A stretch of 30,671 bases of DNA from the NCBI GenBank assembly GCA_934177995.1, contig CAKPPW010000017.1, positions 1 to 30,671 on the forward strand. Direction: 5' to 3'. Made by a program: the position numbers and the translations under genes. Source of the DNA: an uncultured Bacilli bacterium. Lineage in GTDB: Bacteria > Bacillota_I > Bacilli_A > RF39 > UBA660. Below are positions 1 through 6,214 of the stretch, in pieces; positions within the stretch are counted from its first letter, which is position 1, and each line of letters starts with the position of its first letter. The notes below the pieces were generated by a model. It worked only from the letters and a program-made list of their open reading frames with translations. It was not told the DNA's origin and made no database searches.

Positions 1-1103
1 CAATTCATATGAAAAACAAAGACTATGAAAAAGCTTTAGATGTAGCAAAAAGATTTTCAAACTATGCTCCAATTCAAGGTCAGTTAATGGCAATTTATAT
101 GAGAAAAGGAAATTATGAAAAAGCTCTAGAGATAGCTAAAAAATTTCCAAATGATAGTATTATTCAAAGTAGGTTAATGACAATTCGTATGGAAAACAAA
201 ATTAAGGTAAATCCAGAAGAAATATCAGATTGGTATAATGATGTAATCCAAACAGAAAAACAGGAGTTTCCAACGGAAATATTAGAAATTAGAAGTAAAA
301 TAGTTGTTGGTAATATATCTGTCGAAGATTTGGATACTTTGGAAAGTTTTAAAGAAAAAATCAAAGAAGAAAAATATTTGTTAATAAAACTAGCTATGTA
401 TGAAAAACTTGGATTACTAAATTTGGGAATAAAACAGTTGAAACATAACACAATTTTTGACGATAAATTAAAAAAGAAGTTGTTACTACAGTTTGAAAGA
501 AAAAGCAAATTTTATAATTTAGGAAATTGGGATAATTTGATTGGATGGTTTGATGAGACAGAGTCATTAGAAAAAGTACAAGAAACCCGTATAAAAGATG
601 GCAATGCAACAAGTGGAAACTTATCAACTAATATTTCTGAAGTACAAAGTGAAAATACTGAATCATCTAGAATACAAAAAACTATACCTAAGAAACAAAA
701 TAATTCTAAAAGTGTATTTAAAACAAATATTGGAGTGACAAATACGGTTCCTAGCAGAGTAAAAAAAGAAAAAAAGAAACCAACTAAAATTAAAAATAAT
801 CAAGGCCCCCAAACTCTTTATGATACTTTAAATCAAACGTATAAGAAGATGATTTTAAACTTAAAAATAAAGTATTATAAGGATATGCATGATGAAGAAA
901 AGAAACAATCTGCTTTATATAAATATGACCGGTTAGAAGAATCTTTATCATCAAAACCTAGTATCAAAAGTTTTGATATATTATTACTAATGCTTATTGG
1001 CGATGGCGATGACAACTTAGATATAGAGAAATCTATTCCTAAAGAATATAGCGGTGAATACAAAAAAGTATTAAATAAGATTAATTCTAGAAGAAAACAT
1101 TAA
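1..1103 (+). CDS. TPR-like repeat protein, 5' partial (chromosomal)
   Basis: This is the chromosomal gene left of the prophage, and it runs off the window edge. Its start contains imperfect 30-residue repeats of the form IxM(K/R)xxxYEKAL(D/E)(I/V)AK(K/R)F. Two near-complete units and part of a third are visible, giving a helix-turn-helix solenoid like TPR. The ATG at base 9 sits at the repeat position where internal methionines occur in the other units, and the frame is open to base 1, so this is probably not the real start. The rest is lysine- and glutamate-rich, with a polar low-complexity stretch around residues 200-275 and a helical C-terminus. No signal peptide or catalytic motif is visible. 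Its function is unknown; such repeats usually mediate protein contacts. Confidence 0.75.
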   Translation, partial: IHMKNKDYEKALDVAKRFSNYAPIQGQLMAIYMRKGNYEKALEIAKKFPNDSIIQSRLMTIRMENKIKVNPEEISDWYNDVIQTEKQEFPTEILEIRSKIVVGNISVEDLDTLESFKEKIKEEKYLLIKLAMYEKLGLLNLGIKQLKHNTIFDDKLKKKLLLQFERKSKFYNLGNWDNLIGWFDETESLEKVQETRIKDGNATSGNLSTNISEVQSENTESSRIQKTIPKKQNNSKSVFKTNIGVTNTVPSRVKKEKKKPTKIKNNQGPQTLYDTLNQTYKKMILNLKIKYYKDMHDEEKKQSALYKYDRLEESLSSKPSIKSFDILLLMLIGDGDDNLDIEKSIPKEYSGEYKKVLNKINSRRKH

Positions 1104-1121
1104 AATAATTAACATCATGAC

Positions 1122-1149
1122 TTGACAATAACTATTATTGTGATATGAT
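1122..1149 (+). promoter_or_regulatory. sigma-A promoter of tRNA-Gln
   Basis: TTGACA (1122-1127) and TATGAT (1144-1149) are separated by 16 bases. The tRNA starts 14 bases after the -10 box, as expected for a stable-RNA promoter. Confidence 0.8.
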
Positions 1150-1162
1150 GTTAATGTGAGTT

Positions 1163-1237
1163 TGCCCCATAGCCAAGCGGTAAGGCAGTGCGCTCTGACC
1201 GCACGATGCGTTAGTTCGAATCTAACTGGGGCAGCCA
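1163..1237 (+). tRNA. tRNA-Gln (CUG anticodon)
   Basis: The full cloverleaf can be drawn. The acceptor stem is TGCCCCA/TGGGGCA, the D arm GCC..GGC, and the anticodon stem GTGCG/CGCAC with loop CTCTGAC, giving anticodon CTG, which reads CAG (glutamine). The T arm is GTTAG-TTCGAAT-CTAAC, the discriminator base is G, and CCA is encoded. The 3' end from base 1222 is part of the phage attachment site, so the prophage restores an intact tRNA. Confidence 0.96.
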
Positions 1238-1241
1238 ATAA
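1222..1241 (+). repeat. attL core (20-bp direct repeat)
   Basis: CTAACTGGGGCAGCCAATAA is identical to 30550-30569. It covers the 3' T-arm strand, acceptor strand, CCA and four following bases. After one mismatch (A at 1242, G at 30570) the match resumes for 14 bases into the terminator. The crossover therefore lies within the 20-bp core. Confidence 0.95.
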
Positions 1242-1247
1242 AAATTT

Positions 1248-1270
1248 AACCCTTATTTTATAAGGGTTTT
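1248..1270 (+). terminator. tRNA-Gln terminator (phage-derived copy)
   Basis: Stem AACCCTTA/TAAGGGTT with loop TTTTA, followed by TT. Because crossover occurs upstream, this copy came with the phage. The bacterial original is the hairpin at 30576-30596. Confidence 0.7.
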
Positions 1271-1284
1271 AATATGCAAAAACG

Positions 1285-1306
1285 TAATTACATACTAATT
1301 ACATAC
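1285..1306. repeat. tandem 11-bp repeat, possible integrase arm sites
   Basis: TAATTACATAC occurs twice back to back, between the att core and the integrase stop codon. The sequence TTACATACTAA recurs at 30436-30446 near attR. This arrangement resembles arm-type integrase binding sites flanking an attP core. The function is inferred. Confidence 0.4.
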
Positions 1307-2451
1307 TATTTTTTTAGATTATTTAATAGATTGACAGTATTTTTTTTCTTTTCTGGAAACATGTGATAGTAAGTTTTTTCTATCATTTGTATTGTATCGC
1401 CAACTCGATTGGCAACATCACGACTATCACATCCTATATTAATTAATAGGCTTATATGAGAATGTCTAAAGCCATGTGGTGTTATCTTTTTTACATCAGC
1501 TAATTTAATATATTTGTATAGGTATCTTTTTAAAGAAGTAGGCGATATGTATTTTACATTACCAAAAATAAACATGTCTTCTTTGAAATTATATATCTTT
1601 TTTTCTTTTTCTTTATGCTTTAGTAGTAATTGTAATAAATTATCGTCAAGATCAACATATCTTATCGAATTTGTTGTTTTAGGTGTAGTTATTCTATTAC
1701 TTCCTTCTAAAACTTTGTCAGTGTATGTTTTATTGACCTTTATAGACTTTTTATTAAAGTCTAAGTCCTCCCAAGTAAGTGCAATCATTTCTCCAATTCT
1801 TAAGCCGGTAAAATACAAAAAATTAAAAATTACAAAGTACAGTTCATTATCAACGACTTTGATAAATTTTTTAAATTCATCATAAGTCCAAAAGTTAGTT
1901 TCTGCGTCAGTTTTCTGGATAACATTTTCGATTTTATATAGTTGCAGTGTAGTAACAATTTGGTTACTAAAATTATAATAGTCTCTTGCATATATTAGTA
2001 TTTCTTTTAAAGTCCTTATTAATGTATTTTTGTGACCCATGGTCATATCTAAATTCAATATTTCGTTTTTCCATGAATTGACAACATTTATTCTTATTGC
2101 AAAAAGTTTGTATTCTCTGAAGAATGGAACAATGTGACATTCAGAACGTTTAACAACACTATAAAAAGTAGTTGATTTAACCTTTGCTTTTTTATACAAT
2201 AACCATTCATTATAAACTTGTATAAAATCTATATTTTTATCAGAAACAATAGTATTACCAATTCCTTTGTTTGCTTCTTCCAAAAACATTCTTTCGGCTT
2301 CCTTGGCATCTTTACTCAACTTATATAGTTTACTAAGTCTTTGTTTTCTATTTCCGTAAACATCAGTATAATAGCATTTATAATACCAACTGTTCCCTTT
2401 AGTATCTTTTAATATCTTTCCTTCTTTATTTTTCTTTTGATAAACAGGCAT
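1306..2451 (-). CDS. int: phage tyrosine integrase
   Basis: A tyrosine recombinase of 381 residues that catalyses attP x attB recombination. It has an N-terminal DNA-binding region (about 1-65, with YYKC and YGNRKQR), a SAM-like core-binding region (about 70-175) and a catalytic domain (about 185-365). Visible catalytic residues are Arg218 in TGLRIGE, His326 and Arg329 in HGFRH, and nucleophile Tyr361 in KTYYH. The position that is usually His in LGH is Asp here (VGD, 352), as far as I recall a variant also seen in some other Bacillota phage integrases. The gene points toward attL, the usual arrangement. A ribosome binding site AAAGGATG precedes the ATG. Its leader contains inverted repeats (2477-2537) that may control expression. 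Length and layout are typical for temperate siphoviruses. Confidence 0.95.
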   Translation of the reverse strand: MPVYQKKNKEGKILKDTKGNSWYYKCYYTDVYGNRKQRLSKLYKLSKDAKEAERMFLEEANKGIGNTIVSDKNIDFIQVYNEWLLYKKAKVKSTTFYSVVKRSECHIVPFFREYKLFAIRINVVNSWKNEILNLDMTMGHKNTLIRTLKEILIYARDYYNFSNQIVTTLQLYKIENVIQKTDAETNFWTYDEFKKFIKVVDNELYFVIFNFLYFTGLRIGEMIALTWEDLDFNKKSIKVNKTYTDKVLEGSNRITTPKTTNSIRYVDLDDNLLQLLLKHKEKEKKIYNFKEDMFIFGNVKYISPTSLKRYLYKYIKLADVKKITPHGFRHSHISLLINIGCDSRDVANRVGDTIQMIEKTYYHMFPEKKKNTVNLLNNLKK

Positions 2452-2469
2452 TTTTTATCATCCTTTCTA

Positions 2470-2498
2470 TTGAAAACCAATAGAAGATTTGATATAAT
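2470..2498 (+). promoter_or_regulatory. plus-strand sigma-A promoter between int and repressor
   Basis: TTGAAA (2470-2475), exactly 17 bases, then TATAAT (2493-2498). It points away from int. No plus-strand gene follows before 3082, but a strong terminator ends at 2613, so the product would be a small RNA. Confidence 0.65.
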
Positions 2499-2537
2499 GA
2501 AATAGAAAAATCATAGGCATTATATCAATCCTATTGG
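2477..2537. repeat. long imperfect inverted repeat in the int leader
   Basis: The outer arms are CCAATAG (2477-2483) and CTATTGG (2531-2537). The inner arms are TTGATATAATG (2489-2499) and CATTATATCAA (2517-2527), a perfect 11-bp pair. Each inner arm carries a TATAAT box, one per strand, so two promoters could face each other here. CTATTG at 2468-2473 can pair with CAATAG at 2478-2483, giving a competing small hairpin next to the int ribosome binding site. Confidence 0.6.
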
Positions 2538-2544
2538 TATTTTG

Positions 2545-2570
2545 TTTTTAGTCTTGGCGGACTTTTTTAT
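2545..2570. repeat. inverted repeat copy a (pairs with 3332-3357)
   Basis: It reads TTTTTAGTCTTGGCGGAC followed by TTTTTTAT. It is the reverse complement of 3340-3357 over 18 perfect bases and near-complementary over 26. Together the copies flank the repressor and Cro-like genes. Confidence 0.85.
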
Positions 2571-2583
2571 GGTTTTTCATTTT

Positions 2584-2613
2584 GATCTCGTATTACCGTA
2601 CGAGGTCTTTTTT
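2584..2613 (+). terminator. rho-independent terminator of the candidate small RNA
   Basis: Stem GATCTCGTA/TACGAGGTC (9 bp, one G-T pair), loop TTACCG, then six T. The T-run is on the plus strand only, so it ends a plus-strand transcript, not the minus-strand repressor mRNA. Confidence 0.8.
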
Positions 2614-2684
2614 GTTTTTACTAATTTTTTGTAACTTTATCAATATTATTTTTTATGTAGCTAAGTGTTTCATCTGCTTCTTAA

Positions 2685-2933
2685 TTAGTTATAAAATTTA
2701 ATTGAATTCAGCACCTCAGCTGGCGATAATTCTAAAATGTTACATAAGGCGTTAAAAAACTCAACGGACATTCTTCGCTGACCTTTTTCGTATTTACTTA
2801 GTGTTTGTTTTGCAATTTTATATTCTTTTGGCAATTTATCTACAACATATTGTAAACTCATATTTTTCTTTTTTCTCTCATTTCTCAAAAGAATTCCTAA
2901 CGCAATATAAAATTGCCTATCTAGTGGAACCAA
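2685..2933 (-). CDS. small CI-like repressor (HTH_XRE)
   Basis: An 82-residue protein with a Cro/C1-type helix-turn-helix over about residues 10-70. Residues MSLQYVVDKL and IAKQTLSKYEKGQRR form the two DNA-binding helices and the following turn. It probably keeps the lytic promoter at 3013-3041 silent during lysogeny. It lacks the C-terminal peptidase domain of larger CI proteins, so RecA-triggered self-cleavage is not expected. The start is TTG with a good site GAGGTGAT just upstream. It is divergent from the Cro-like gene across a 148-bp control region, as in a lambda-type switch. A SinR-like or antirepressor-controlled regulator is also possible. Confidence 0.8.
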   Translation of the reverse strand: MVPLDRQFYIALGILLRNERKKKNMSLQYVVDKLPKEYKIAKQTLSKYEKGQRRMSVEFFNALCNILELSPAEVLNSIKFYN

Positions 2934-2955
2934 ATTATCACCTCGCTTTTCAATT

Positions 2956-2984
2956 ATTATACAGCAAAAAAAAGTAAAATTCTA
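2956..2984 (-). promoter_or_regulatory. probable repressor promoter
   Basis: On the minus strand, TATAAT (2956-2961) lies 17 bases after a weak TAGAAT -35 box (2979-2984). The start would fall about 15 bases before the repressor's TTG codon. Confidence 0.45.
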
Positions 2985-2990
2985 CATTTA

Positions 2991-3004
2991 GCGAAAAAAA
3001 TCGC
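2991..3004. promoter_or_regulatory. candidate operator GCGA-N6-TCGC
   Basis: This palindrome lies between the divergent repressor and Cro promoters, nine bases before the plus-strand -35 box. Its position and symmetry suit binding by an XRE dimer. No second full copy was found, although TCGCC recurs at 3313-3317. Confidence 0.5.
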
Positions 3005-3012
3005 CATTTTTG

Positions 3013-3041
3013 TTGACAAAATGAAATAAATAAATTATATT
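3013..3041 (+). promoter_or_regulatory. early lytic promoter (PR-like)
   Basis: TTGACA (3013-3018), 17 bases, TATATT (3036-3041). The start would be near 3048, so the mRNA begins inside the inverted repeat at 3046-3061. It drives the Cro-like gene and probably the genes behind it. Confidence 0.8.
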
Positions 3042-3045
3042 TATA

Positions 3046-3061
3046 TTGTAACCTAAATAGG
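3046..3061. repeat. inverted repeat copy b at the 5' end of the cro mRNA
   Basis: TTGTAACCTAAATAGG is the reverse complement of 3316-3331 at 15 of 16 positions. The two copies bracket the Cro-like gene, so the 5' end of the mRNA could pair with sequence just after the gene. Confidence 0.8.
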
Positions 3062-3081
3062 GGACAGGAAGGAGGATAAAA

Positions 3082-3306
3082 ATGTCAAAAAACTATAAGT
3101 TAATTCAAGCTAGAGAAGAAGTTGGTCTTACTCAGAAGGAAATGGCTTTAAAATTATCATTAAATTTAACTAGTTATGTTTATAAAGAAAATGGTAAAAG
3201 AAAAATTTGGGTTAAAGAAGCAAATGAAATTATTACAGTATTAAATGAAACAGCAGAAAATAAAAATTTAAAAGTTTCTTATGATTATGATAAAATTTTT
3301 TTATAA
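3082..3306 (+). CDS. Cro-like HTH regulator
   Basis: A 74-residue helix-turn-helix protein. Residues LIQAREEVGLTQKEMALKL are the typical first two XRE helices, and LTSYVYKENGKRKI is the recognition helix and turn. It is the first gene transcribed from the PR-like promoter and divergent from the CI-like gene, so a Cro role (shutting off the repressor and tuning early transcription) is the natural reading. A strong site AGGAGGATAAAA precedes the ATG. The C-terminal third (about 50-74) is charged and may help dimerisation. Confidence 0.8.
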   Translation: MSKNYKLIQAREEVGLTQKEMALKLSLNLTSYVYKENGKRKIWVKEANEIITVLNETAENKNLKVSYDYDKIFL

Positions 3307-3315
3307 AAATAATCG

Positions 3316-3331
3316 CCTAATTAGGTTACAA
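3316..3331. repeat. inverted repeat copy b' after the cro gene
   Basis: CCTAATTAGGTTACAA pairs with 3046-3061 (15 of 16). It directly adjoins copy a' at 3332-3357, so 3316-3357 is a continuous 42-base leader segment able to pair with two different partners. Confidence 0.8.
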
Positions 3332-3357
3332 GTAAAAAGGTCCGCCAAGACTAAAAA
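3332..3357. repeat. inverted repeat copy a' in the leader of the membrane protein gene
   Basis: It holds GTCCGCCAAGACTAAAAA (3340-3357), the perfect complement of the candidate small RNA. It ends four bases before the AAAGGA ribosome binding site of the next gene. Confidence 0.85.
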
Positions 3358-3375
3358 ATGAAAGGATTGATAAAA

Positions 3376-3576
3376 ATGAAAAAGAGATTGAGATTAAAAA
3401 GTTGGGTTAAAGATTTAATGATTATTATTGTAATGATAATTACGTTTATATTTTTAGCTCATTTATTATGTAATAAAGCTGATGATTTTGAAAATTGGGG
3501 AAAGAAATGTGATGCGGCAAAAGGTGGAACTTGTAGTTATACAGAAGTTAGAAACTATATGGTAAGAGGTAGATAA
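3376..3576 (+). CDS. small single-pass membrane protein
   Basis: A 66-residue protein with a basic N-terminus (MKKRLRLKSWVKD), one hydrophobic helix at about 15-32, and a polar tail with three cysteines, two of them in the CDAAKGGTC segment. The positive start suggests the tail faces outside, where the cysteines could form a disulfide. I chose ATG 3376, which has AAAGGA at 3361-3366. An in-frame ATG at 3358 has no such site. The leader is complementary to the candidate small RNA at 2505-2613. Size and topology fit a phage toxin, a superinfection-exclusion protein or a lysis-timing peptide. I recall similar small proteins in other Bacillota phages but know no assigned function. Confidence 0.75.
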   Translation: MKKRLRLKSWVKDLMIIIVMIITFIFLAHLLCNKADDFENWGKKCDAAKGGTCSYTEVRNYMVRGR

Positions 3577-3578
3577 AA

Positions 3579-3827
3579 ATGGGAGCAAAGAAAAAATTAC
3601 TCACTGCTTCTGAGATGTTAGAGATACTTAATAAACAATGGGCAACAGCTAATGATATGGCTCTGCTTAGTGGTAAGTGTATAGCATACGCTAGAGCTGA
3701 TTTTAACACCCTTACAGAGCTAATAACAGCTGATGGTACAATACTACCAAGTAGATTAGTTCCAATGCAAGAAGTGGTTAATTTTTACAAAATTAATATA
3801 AGTTATTTAAAGAAAATTTCTAAGTAG
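3579..3827 (+). CDS. conserved small phage protein, possible DNA-binding/Xis-like
   Basis: An 82-residue protein starting two bases after the previous stop. Residues LTASEMLEILNKQWATANDM look like a helix-turn-helix start, and the end (LPSRLVPMQEVVNFYKINISYLKK) matches a conserved motif I recall from small proteins next to the CI/Cro region of Bacillota phages and conjugative elements. The role is not established. An excisionase-like or accessory regulator role is plausible from size and position but unproven. No metal site or membrane segment is visible. Confidence 0.7.
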   Translation: MGAKKKLLTASEMLEILNKQWATANDMALLSGKCIAYARADFNTLTELITADGTILPSRLVPMQEVVNFYKINISYLKKISK

Positions 3828-3836
3828 GAGGTAATG

Positions 3837-3962
3837 ATGTTTAAGATAAAAAAGAATAAACCTAATGTAAAAATTAGTGAAAAAGCTAAATATATGACGC
3901 CAAAGGAAAATTTGATGAAAATAAGAGAAAAGTTAAAAGAACAAATAAAAAAGAAGAATTAA
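3837..3962 (+). CDS. small basic protein, 41 residues
   Basis: The ORF starts at the second of two adjacent ATG codons, five bases after a perfect AGGAGG (3826-3831). The product is very lysine-rich (MFKIKKNKPNVKISEK, ending EQIKKKN). It closely follows the previous gene and meets the minus-strand gene 3959-4168 tail to tail with a four-base overlap. Its function is unknown; a nucleic-acid-binding peptide is possible. Confidence 0.6.
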   Translation: MFKIKKNKPNVKISEKAKYMTPKENLMKIREKLKEQIKKKN

Positions 3963-4168
3963 TCTTCTTTATCAGATATAATTTCAGGCTTATCTGCAAT
4001 ACTATTTAAACAATCGCAAAACAAACAGTATTGTCTTAAAAACGCACCAGAAATGAGCATGTTACTATCATCATCTTCAAAAATATTTGGATTTTTTTCA
4101 AAAAATAATTTGGTCATTTCAAGAGCAATTAAGTTCGGATTTTGAAAATCAATATTAACTTTTCCCAT
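3959..4168 (-). CDS. minus-strand small protein of unknown function
   Basis: A 69-residue acidic protein. AAGGAGGTGAACTT precedes its ATG, so translation is well supported although it opposes the early operon. Features are a central segment LFFEKNPNIF, a C-x-x-C-x-C cluster (YCLFCDC) and an acidic end. There is no membrane helix. Being oriented like int and the repressor, it may be expressed in the lysogen. Transcription through it from the early promoter would be antisense, so the two programmes could oppose each other. Its function is unknown. Confidence 0.7.
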   Translation of the reverse strand: MGKVNIDFQNPNLIALEMTKLFFEKNPNIFEDDDSNMLISGAFLRQYCLFCDCLNSIADKPEIISDKED

Positions 4169-4280
4169 AAGTTCACCTCCTTTTCTCTAAGTTTAATAGA
4201 GAAGTAAGATAAAATGCAATACTTTATTTTTAGTATCAATGAATTAAAAAAATAATCAAACAGAAAGGAATAAATCAAAA

Positions 4281-4958
4281 ATGCAAGAAAGCTTTATATT
4301 TTATGACAGTTTCAGGGAAGTCGGTAAAGATATGGAAGAAAAAAGTAGATTAGCCTTTTACGAGGCAATTATAGATTATGCCTTAACTGGTGAATTAGAT
4401 GAGACTAATTTACCTAAAGAAATTAAATTATTATTTAAGTTAGTTAAGCCACAAATTGATGCTAATGTAAAGAGAAGAAAAGATGGCAAAAAAGGAGGTA
4501 GGCCTTCAAAAAGTAGTGATAATGAAGAAAAATCAGATAAAAAAACCAATGTTATCGAAAAAGAAAATTGTGAAAAAACCACTGGTTTAGAAAATAAAAA
4601 CCATAGGTTTTCAAAGAAAAAACCTAATGTAAATGTAAATGATAATGTAAATTGCAATTGTAATTGTAATGTAAATGTATGCGAATATGTACAAAACCAA
4701 TTTGGTAGGACACTAGCTCCTGCTGAAATAGAACTTATAAAATCTTGGAATTATTCTGAAGAAGTTATGAAGTTAGCAGTTGATGAGACTATTCTCAATC
4801 AAGTAAATAGTATTAAATACACAGATAAGATACTTTACGAGTGGGATAAGCAAGGATTAAAGACAATTAATGATGTTAAGAATAGACTTAAGCAAAGAAA
4901 AGATAAAGAAAGTTTTGAGGACATATCTGATGTGAAATATTATAGGTGTTTAGAATGA
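4281..4958 (+). CDS. DnaD-like replication initiator / DUF6291-type protein
   Basis: A 225-residue protein, probably the phage origin-binding and helicase-loading factor. Residues 1-80 (FYDSFREVGKDMEEKSRLAF through KRRKDGKKGGRPSK) match the N-terminal DUF6291 type. A low-complexity linker of alternating Asn-Val and Asn-Cys (about 115-133) follows, encoded by short AATGTA/AATTGT repeats at 4625-4680. The C-terminal 90 residues resemble the DnaD/DnaB_2 domain (QNQFGRTLAPAEIELIKSW, DKILYEWDKQGLKTINDV). The stop overlaps the helicase start (ATGA). The repeat DNA may also serve as origin iterons, as in other phage initiator genes. The family call is by motif only. Confidence 0.8.
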   Translation: MQESFIFYDSFREVGKDMEEKSRLAFYEAIIDYALTGELDETNLPKEIKLLFKLVKPQIDANVKRRKDGKKGGRPSKSSDNEEKSDKKTNVIEKENCEKTTGLENKNHRFSKKKPNVNVNDNVNCNCNCNVNVCEYVQNQFGRTLAPAEIELIKSWNYSEEVMKLAVDETILNQVNSIKYTDKILYEWDKQGLKTINDVKNRLKQRKDKESFEDISDVKYYRCLE

Positions 4959-6214
4959 TGTTAGGTATTGAAGAAGAAATACTTGGTAGTTTAATCTTAG
5001 AGCCTGATAATGTTGCAAAACTAGTCATCTCAGATGAACACTTTGAAGATGCTGATAATCAATTTATCTTTAAACTTTTGAAAAGGCAGTATAGTGATGA
5101 TAAAACGATAAGTTTAACTGGTTTATTTGAGAAATACAAACATTTATTTAATCAGAGATTTCCACAAGATAGAATCTTATCAAAGGTAGTCAAGATTAGT
5201 ACTGATGCCATGGGAACTGACTTTGAGTATAATCAAGAAATTTTATTTGAGAAATATGTGAATAGACTAATCCTAGGCTCGATAGACAAATTCAAGAATA
5301 GTAAAATAACTCAAGATGAGTTGCTTGCAGATATTCATAAGTTTGAAGCTTTAACAATTAAGTCTTCAGCAAATAAATTAACAAGTAACGAGATATTTAA
5401 ACTAATAAATTCTAAGAATAAAAACATTAAATTCAGATTTAATAAATTAGCTAAATACTCAAACATTCAGGAACATGATCTAGTTATTATTGCCGGACGT
5501 CCTGGTACAGGTAAGACTGGTTTCTTGTTAAATTTATTAGAAGATTTAGCCAATGATTATAATTGTGTTTTATTCAGTATGGAAATGGCTGATAAGCAGA
5601 TTTATCAAAGACTTGTTGGAATAAATACAAAAATTCCAATTGAGTATCATGATAATCCAGCTACTGATTATCAAAAGGAAATGTTACTAACAGGTGCTAC
5701 TGAAATAGCTAGTAAAAACATCAAAGTAATTAGCAGAAGTCAAACAATTGCTAGTATTCGTAAGAGAATTATTGAGGAGAGTAAAAACGGACATACTTTA
5801 GCATTTATTGATTATGCTGGACTAATTGGCTCGAATGAAAAAAGCATCTCTCTTTACGAAAAAATGACAGCAATTGTTAAGGAACTGAGACAAATATCGC
5901 TTGATTACAATTGCACTATATTCTTAGCCGCACAGATAAACAGAAATTCTGAAAAGGATAAGGATAAAAGACCTAGGATTAGTGATTTGAAAGATACTGG
6001 TGAATTAGAACAGTCTGCTACTACGGTATTAATGCTGCACAACGAAAATTACTACAAGGGGATTCACTCGGATATTGAAGAAATAGAAGTAATTATTGGT
6101 AAGAATCGTAATGGTCAAACTGGAATATTAACACTTGAATATAATCCTAAAAATCAAAGATTTGATGAGGTTGGTACAAATAAAAACTATCAAAATAGAT
6201 GGAGGAATAGTTAG
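4955..6214 (+). CDS. DnaB-like replicative helicase
   Basis: A 419-residue RecA-fold helicase that unwinds DNA at the phage replication fork. The N-terminal primase-interacting domain spans about 1-115. The ATPase domain begins near 170 with Walker A GRPGTGKT (181-188), Walker B LAFIDYAG near 285, the sensor-type segment SDLKDTGELEQSATTVL, and the C-terminal KNRNGQTG loop with its arginine. I start it at ATG 4955, which overlaps the upstream stop as ATGA and has AGGTG six bases before it, rather than the GTG at 4946. Slightly shorter than bacterial DnaB, as is usual for phage copies. Confidence 0.92.
   Translation: MMLGIEEEILGSLILEPDNVAKLVISDEHFEDADNQFIFKLLKRQYSDDKTISLTGLFEKYKHLFNQRFPQDRILSKVVKISTDAMGTDFEYNQEILFEKYVNRLILGSIDKFKNSKITQDELLADIHKFEALTIKSSANKLTSNEIFKLINSKNKNIKFRFNKLAKYSNIQEHDLVIIAGRPGTGKTGFLLNLLEDLANDYNCVLFSMEMADKQIYQRLVGINTKIPIEYHDNPATDYQKEMLLTGATEIASKNIKVISRSQTIASIRKRIIEESKNGHTLAFIDYAGLIGSNEKSISLYEKMTAIVKELRQISLDYNCTIFLAAQINRNSEKDKDKRPRISDLKDTGELEQSATTVLMLHNENYYKGIHSDIEEIEVIIGKNRNGQTGILTLEYNPKNQRFDEVGTNKNYQNRWRNS

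Larger units (their letters stand above)
2505..2613 (+). ncRNA. candidate small antisense RNA (about 109 nt)
   Basis: Defined by the promoter at 2470-2498 and the terminator at 2584-2613; the start is estimated seven bases after the -10 box. It contains no convincing ORF. Bases 2545-2562 are perfectly complementary to the 18 bases GTCCGCCAAGACTAAAAA at 3340-3357. Pairing extends to 26 positions (2545-2570 with 3332-3357) if two G-U pairs are allowed. The target is the leader just before the ribosome binding site of the membrane protein at 3376. This suggests translational control in trans, as in type I toxin-antitoxin or IstR/TisB-like pairs. No RNA evidence is available. An operator or recombination role for the repeat is possible instead. 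Confidence 0.5.
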
